Assembly: GCF_001294465.1 (NCBI RefSeq)
Contig: NZ_LGAA01000018.1
Location: 479,436 to 543,435 of the forward strand
Origin: Moellerella wisconsensis ATCC 35017
Lineage (GTDB): Bacteria; Pseudomonadota; Gammaproteobacteria; Enterobacterales; Enterobacteriaceae
Reading direction: 5' to 3'
Length of the DNA: 64,000 nt
The first letter of the stretch is position 1; each line of letters opens with the position of its first letter. This document shows positions 61,536 through 64,000 of the stretch, one piece after another. The notes under the pieces were generated by a model. It was given only the letters and a program-made list of their open reading frames with translations, was not told the origin of the DNA and searched no databases. The translations under genes were made by a program, and so were the position numbers.

Positions 61536-63662
61536 TTATATCTTTTCAATTTTGATTAGGATGGCAGTCTCTGGGTCTAATATCGGTAATTCAAGCCCCG
61601 CATTAGCTAGCCATTCACCTTGATATTCAGAAAGTTGTGTCACCCAATGAGGTAAAACACGCATTGTATGTCCGCCTTGCCCTACAATCTGAATATCAGG
61701 CTCACCCATAAGTTTTACGCGATAACATGCGCTGGGTTGTAGCCCTGGAATACGTAGTTGGCCCGATAATGCATATCTAGGCATTGCTAATTGACTGATA
61801 ACAAAGATCGCTTGTTGCTGATCTTGGCTGACAACACCCTGTACTTGAGTAGTATCATCATCCATATCAACACGCCAAAAATTTCCGTTATGAATAAGTT
61901 CACGAATGGACTGATGCAATTGGATATATTTTGCATATCCTTGGCGTTCTGCTTCATCAGCAATTATCGGATCTAACTCAATCCCCATATGCCCTAATAA
62001 CGCGGTTAAGCCTCTGAATTCAATCGTATGCTGTCGACCTGTAGCATGACAAATACGGTTACCAATATGCGCGCCCATAACCTCTAAAGGGAAAAAGTAG
62101 CTCATTCCTTTCTGAATAGTTTGACGCTCTAAAGCATCATTATTATCAGATGCCCAAAAACGGTGAGTTCGTTTGAGAATTTCAAAATCGATACGACCTC
62201 CGCCAGAAGCACAGGATTCAAATTCAACCTGAGGGAAAGCTGCATTTAGCTGATCAAATAGGCGATAAACTTGATGTGTTTGTCTATCTGCCGCAGCTTG
62301 GCCTAAATGCGCAGGTTGAACTAATTCACGATTCATATCCCATTTAACATAGTCAATCTGATGGTTTTCCAATAACCAACTCATTCTTTCAAATAAATAG
62401 TGAAAAACATCAGGATTGGATAAATCTAATACATATTGAAAGCGTCCAGTGGGCTGTTGATAACCCACTTGTCCTAACAGCCAATTGGGATGCGCACGAA
62501 ATAAATCCGAATCTGGATTAATCATTTCTGGTTCAACCCAAATTCCAAATTGCATGCCCGCATCTTTAACGTGATCAATAACTGGTGTTAAACCATCAGG
62601 ATATTTTTCTTGGTCTAAATACCAATCGCCTAGACCTGCATGATCGTCATGACGATGTTTAAACCAGCCATCATCAATAATAAAACGCTCAACCCCCAAC
62701 TTAGCAGCTGCTGTCGCCATTTTTTTTATATATTCAGGGTTATGATTAAAATAAATACCTTCCCAAGTATTTAAATGTACTGGTCGCTGTTGAATATGTG
62801 GGAAACGAATAATTTCATCGCGTAAAAACTGATGGAATTGATGGCTCATTCCATTTAATCCGGTCGTTGAATATGCGGCATAAACCCAAGGTGTGGTTAA
62901 CGATTCATGTTGCTTAAGTTCGATTTCGCCAGCAAAATATAATGCTTCTAATTGTACTTGGCGTCGACCGTCGGATTTGATATCAGTACGTAACCGATGA
63001 TTTCCGCTCCATCCTAAATGAAATCCCCATACTTCACCGTGCTGTTCGCTAAATCCTTGGGGACCAATCATCATTCCAGGGAAATATTCATGCGATGTCC
63101 TTCCCCGCCGATTTTCTTGCACAAAAGCACCATGCGCTAATAGAGTACGATGAGATTGAAACTCTTTGGCCCAACGCCCATGAAATGCCATGACTTCGTT
63201 AGCTCTTGTTGGTAAAGGTAATGTCATCGCTAATCGGTTAACTTGCCACGGTGTCGATTTAAGATTAGTAAGGGTATTGCGAATTTGAAGTACACTACTA
63301 GATGTACTCAAGATCACTTCTGTCACAAAACGTAACCCGGCAATATTATCCTCTGCTGTAATAATCAATTTCTGTTGCTGTTGTTCGGCGTGCTTAAACT
63401 CAAAAATAGGAAATGCATCAATGCCACTTCTGTGGCCTTCTAAGCCAGGAACACTGAATAATCCTCGACCATTTTCTGCGGCTAAACTAATAGGGACATC
63501 AACATCGACGCGGCTATTGGCTACCGGGCGCTGTAAACTCGTAAAGTTATCAGCACAAAAATAGTCTAAATGCGCCCCCCAGTAAATAATCTCAGCCGTA
63601 TTATCACAACGGATCACTACATCAGTTAATGGACTTTCTAAACGGAAAATGGTCGGTTTCAT
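61536..63662 (-). CDS. rafA: Alpha-galactosidase, GH36
   Basis: GH36 alpha-galactosidase releasing galactose from raffinose or melibiose. The ATG at 63662 follows GAGGAG at 7 bases and gives 708 aa, the length of plasmid RafA as I recall it; an ATG seven codons upstream lacks a site. An N-terminal beta-sandwich precedes the barrel. Motifs are NTWEGIYFNHN, FIIDDGWF, WVEPEMINPDSDL, the nucleophile Asp442 in YVKWDMNREL, ESCASGGGRID, and the acid/base Asp506 in WASDNNDALERQ. No signal peptide is seen, so it acts in the cytoplasm after transport by the neighbouring symporter. The operators upstream point to control by RafR. Confidence 0.94.
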   Translation of the reverse strand: MKPTIFRLESPLTDVVIRCDNTAEIIYWGAHLDYFCADNFTSLQRPVANSRVDVDVPISLAAENGRGLFSVPGLEGHRSGIDAFPIFEFKHAEQQQQKLIITAEDNIAGLRFVTEVILSTSSSVLQIRNTLTNLKSTPWQVNRLAMTLPLPTRANEVMAFHGRWAKEFQSHRTLLAHGAFVQENRRGRTSHEYFPGMMIGPQGFSEQHGEVWGFHLGWSGNHRLRTDIKSDGRRQVQLEALYFAGEIELKQHESLTTPWVYAAYSTTGLNGMSHQFHQFLRDEIIRFPHIQQRPVHLNTWEGIYFNHNPEYIKKMATAAAKLGVERFIIDDGWFKHRHDDHAGLGDWYLDQEKYPDGLTPVIDHVKDAGMQFGIWVEPEMINPDSDLFRAHPNWLLGQVGYQQPTGRFQYVLDLSNPDVFHYLFERMSWLLENHQIDYVKWDMNRELVQPAHLGQAAADRQTHQVYRLFDQLNAAFPQVEFESCASGGGRIDFEILKRTHRFWASDNNDALERQTIQKGMSYFFPLEVMGAHIGNRICHATGRQHTIEFRGLTALLGHMGIELDPIIADEAERQGYAKYIQLHQSIRELIHNGNFWRVDMDDDTTQVQGVVSQDQQQAIFVISQLAMPRYALSGQLRIPGLQPSACYRVKLMGEPDIQIVGQGGHTMRVLPHWVTQLSEYQGEWLANAGLELPILDPETAILIKIEKI

Positions 63663-63869
63663 AATTAACTCCTCAAATTTCATTAGCTATATCATTAACC
63701 CGAAACGTTTCGGATAAAAACCAAAACGTTTCGGATCCGTGATCTATGCAACAAACAATCGATATTTTGATAGAATTATATGAAGGGGTTATTTTGACAA
63801 TAGTGCTTATAAATAGTCTCGGTAAATAGTGCCGATAAAAGTAAAATTATTGAATGATTTATACTACGG
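63663..63869. promoter_or_regulatory. rafA control region with two LacI-family operators
   Basis: A perfect 14-bp palindrome CCGAAACGTTTCGG (63700-63713) and a one-mismatch copy CCAAAACGTTTCGG (63721-63734) have centres exactly 21 bp apart. They lie 38 bases or more upstream of the rafA start and match the operator type of RafR as I recall it. On the minus strand, upstream of them, TTGTTGCATAGATCACG (63739-63755) resembles a degraded CRP site. I cannot place the -35/-10 with certainty. Confidence 0.8.
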
Positions 63870-64000
63870 TTATACGCTATCCAGACGCAGCGTCGGCTGC
63901 CATAAGACCTGTAATTCAGAAACAGGCTGCCCATCTATTAGCGCTAAAATCATCTGTGCAATTTGCTGTCCAACACGTTCTCGTGTCGCTTGTACACATC
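63870..64000 (-). CDS. rafR: LacI-family regulator, 3' end only (probable RafR)
   Basis: The last 42 codons of a gene that continues beyond the right edge. Reading on the minus strand gives REWVG-like RERVGQQIAQMILALIDGQ and PVSELQVLWQPTLRLDSV, then TAA. This is the C-terminal end of the effector-binding domain of LacI/GalR regulators. Its position upstream of rafA, with LacI-type operators in between, identifies it as the likely raffinose operon repressor. Confidence 0.75.
   Translation of the reverse strand, partial: CVQATRERVGQQIAQMILALIDGQPVSELQVLWQPTLRLDSV

Overview
The window is a chromosomal segment of a moderately A+T-rich gammaproteobacterium of the order Enterobacterales. Many products (CmoA, CmoB, ArgS, MurJ, RimJ, MdtH, Prs, HemA, PrfA, Pth, YchF, MsrP) can be aligned from memory with their E. 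coli counterparts almost end to end, and local gene order (yecM-cutC near cmoAB; hemA-prfA-prmC-sirB1-kdsA; lolB-ispE-prs; ychH/pth/ychF; hprRS-msrPQ) is enterobacterial. The MR/P-like fimbrial operon and low G+C fit Morganellaceae or a neighbouring family; that placement is inference.

Layout. 1-11815 is housekeeping: tRNA modification (cmoA, cmoB), cutC, yecM, argS, lipid II flippase murJ, rimJ, drug exporter mdtH, lipoprotein yceB, ycdY and ghrA. 11816-16128 holds an alcohol dehydrogenase (adhP), a tRNA-Ser(GGA) with a textbook promoter and terminator, and the SulP transporter dauA. 16455-23850 is a compact alpha-glucan locus: a GH15 glucoamylase-like enzyme and a small ROK-type sugar kinase diverge from glgB-glgA. 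A decayed haemagglutinin fragment follows. 24424-36466 is housekeeping again: yhcC, kdsA, sirB1, prmC, prfA, hemA, lolB, ispE, prs, ychH, pth, ychF.

36467-47852 is an orphan type VI secretion (T6SS) effector island. A short-tandem-repeat tract precedes vgrG, which has a C-terminal extension. Next come a two-HKD phospholipase D effector (Tle5-like), five tandem Sel1-repeat lipoproteins that are the likely immunity proteins, a PAAR spike tip and an unrecognised two-helix membrane protein. The immunity genes are visible mosaics of one another, with blocks of 113 to 199 identical bases shared between different pairs. This is the most interesting region.

48059-51780 is a redox-stress module: the HprRS two-component system with MsrPQ periplasmic methionine sulfoxide reductase, joined by a perfect 30-bp palindrome that looks like the HprR/CusR operator. 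51781-58685 is a very A+T-rich stretch followed by a five-gene chaperone-usher fimbrial operon ending in an MrpH-like tip adhesin. After a decayed methyltransferase gene, 60151-64000 is a raffinose/alpha-galactoside operon (rafR, partial; rafA; rafB) with two LacI-type operators upstream of rafA.

No CRISPR array, transposase, integrase or rRNA was seen.
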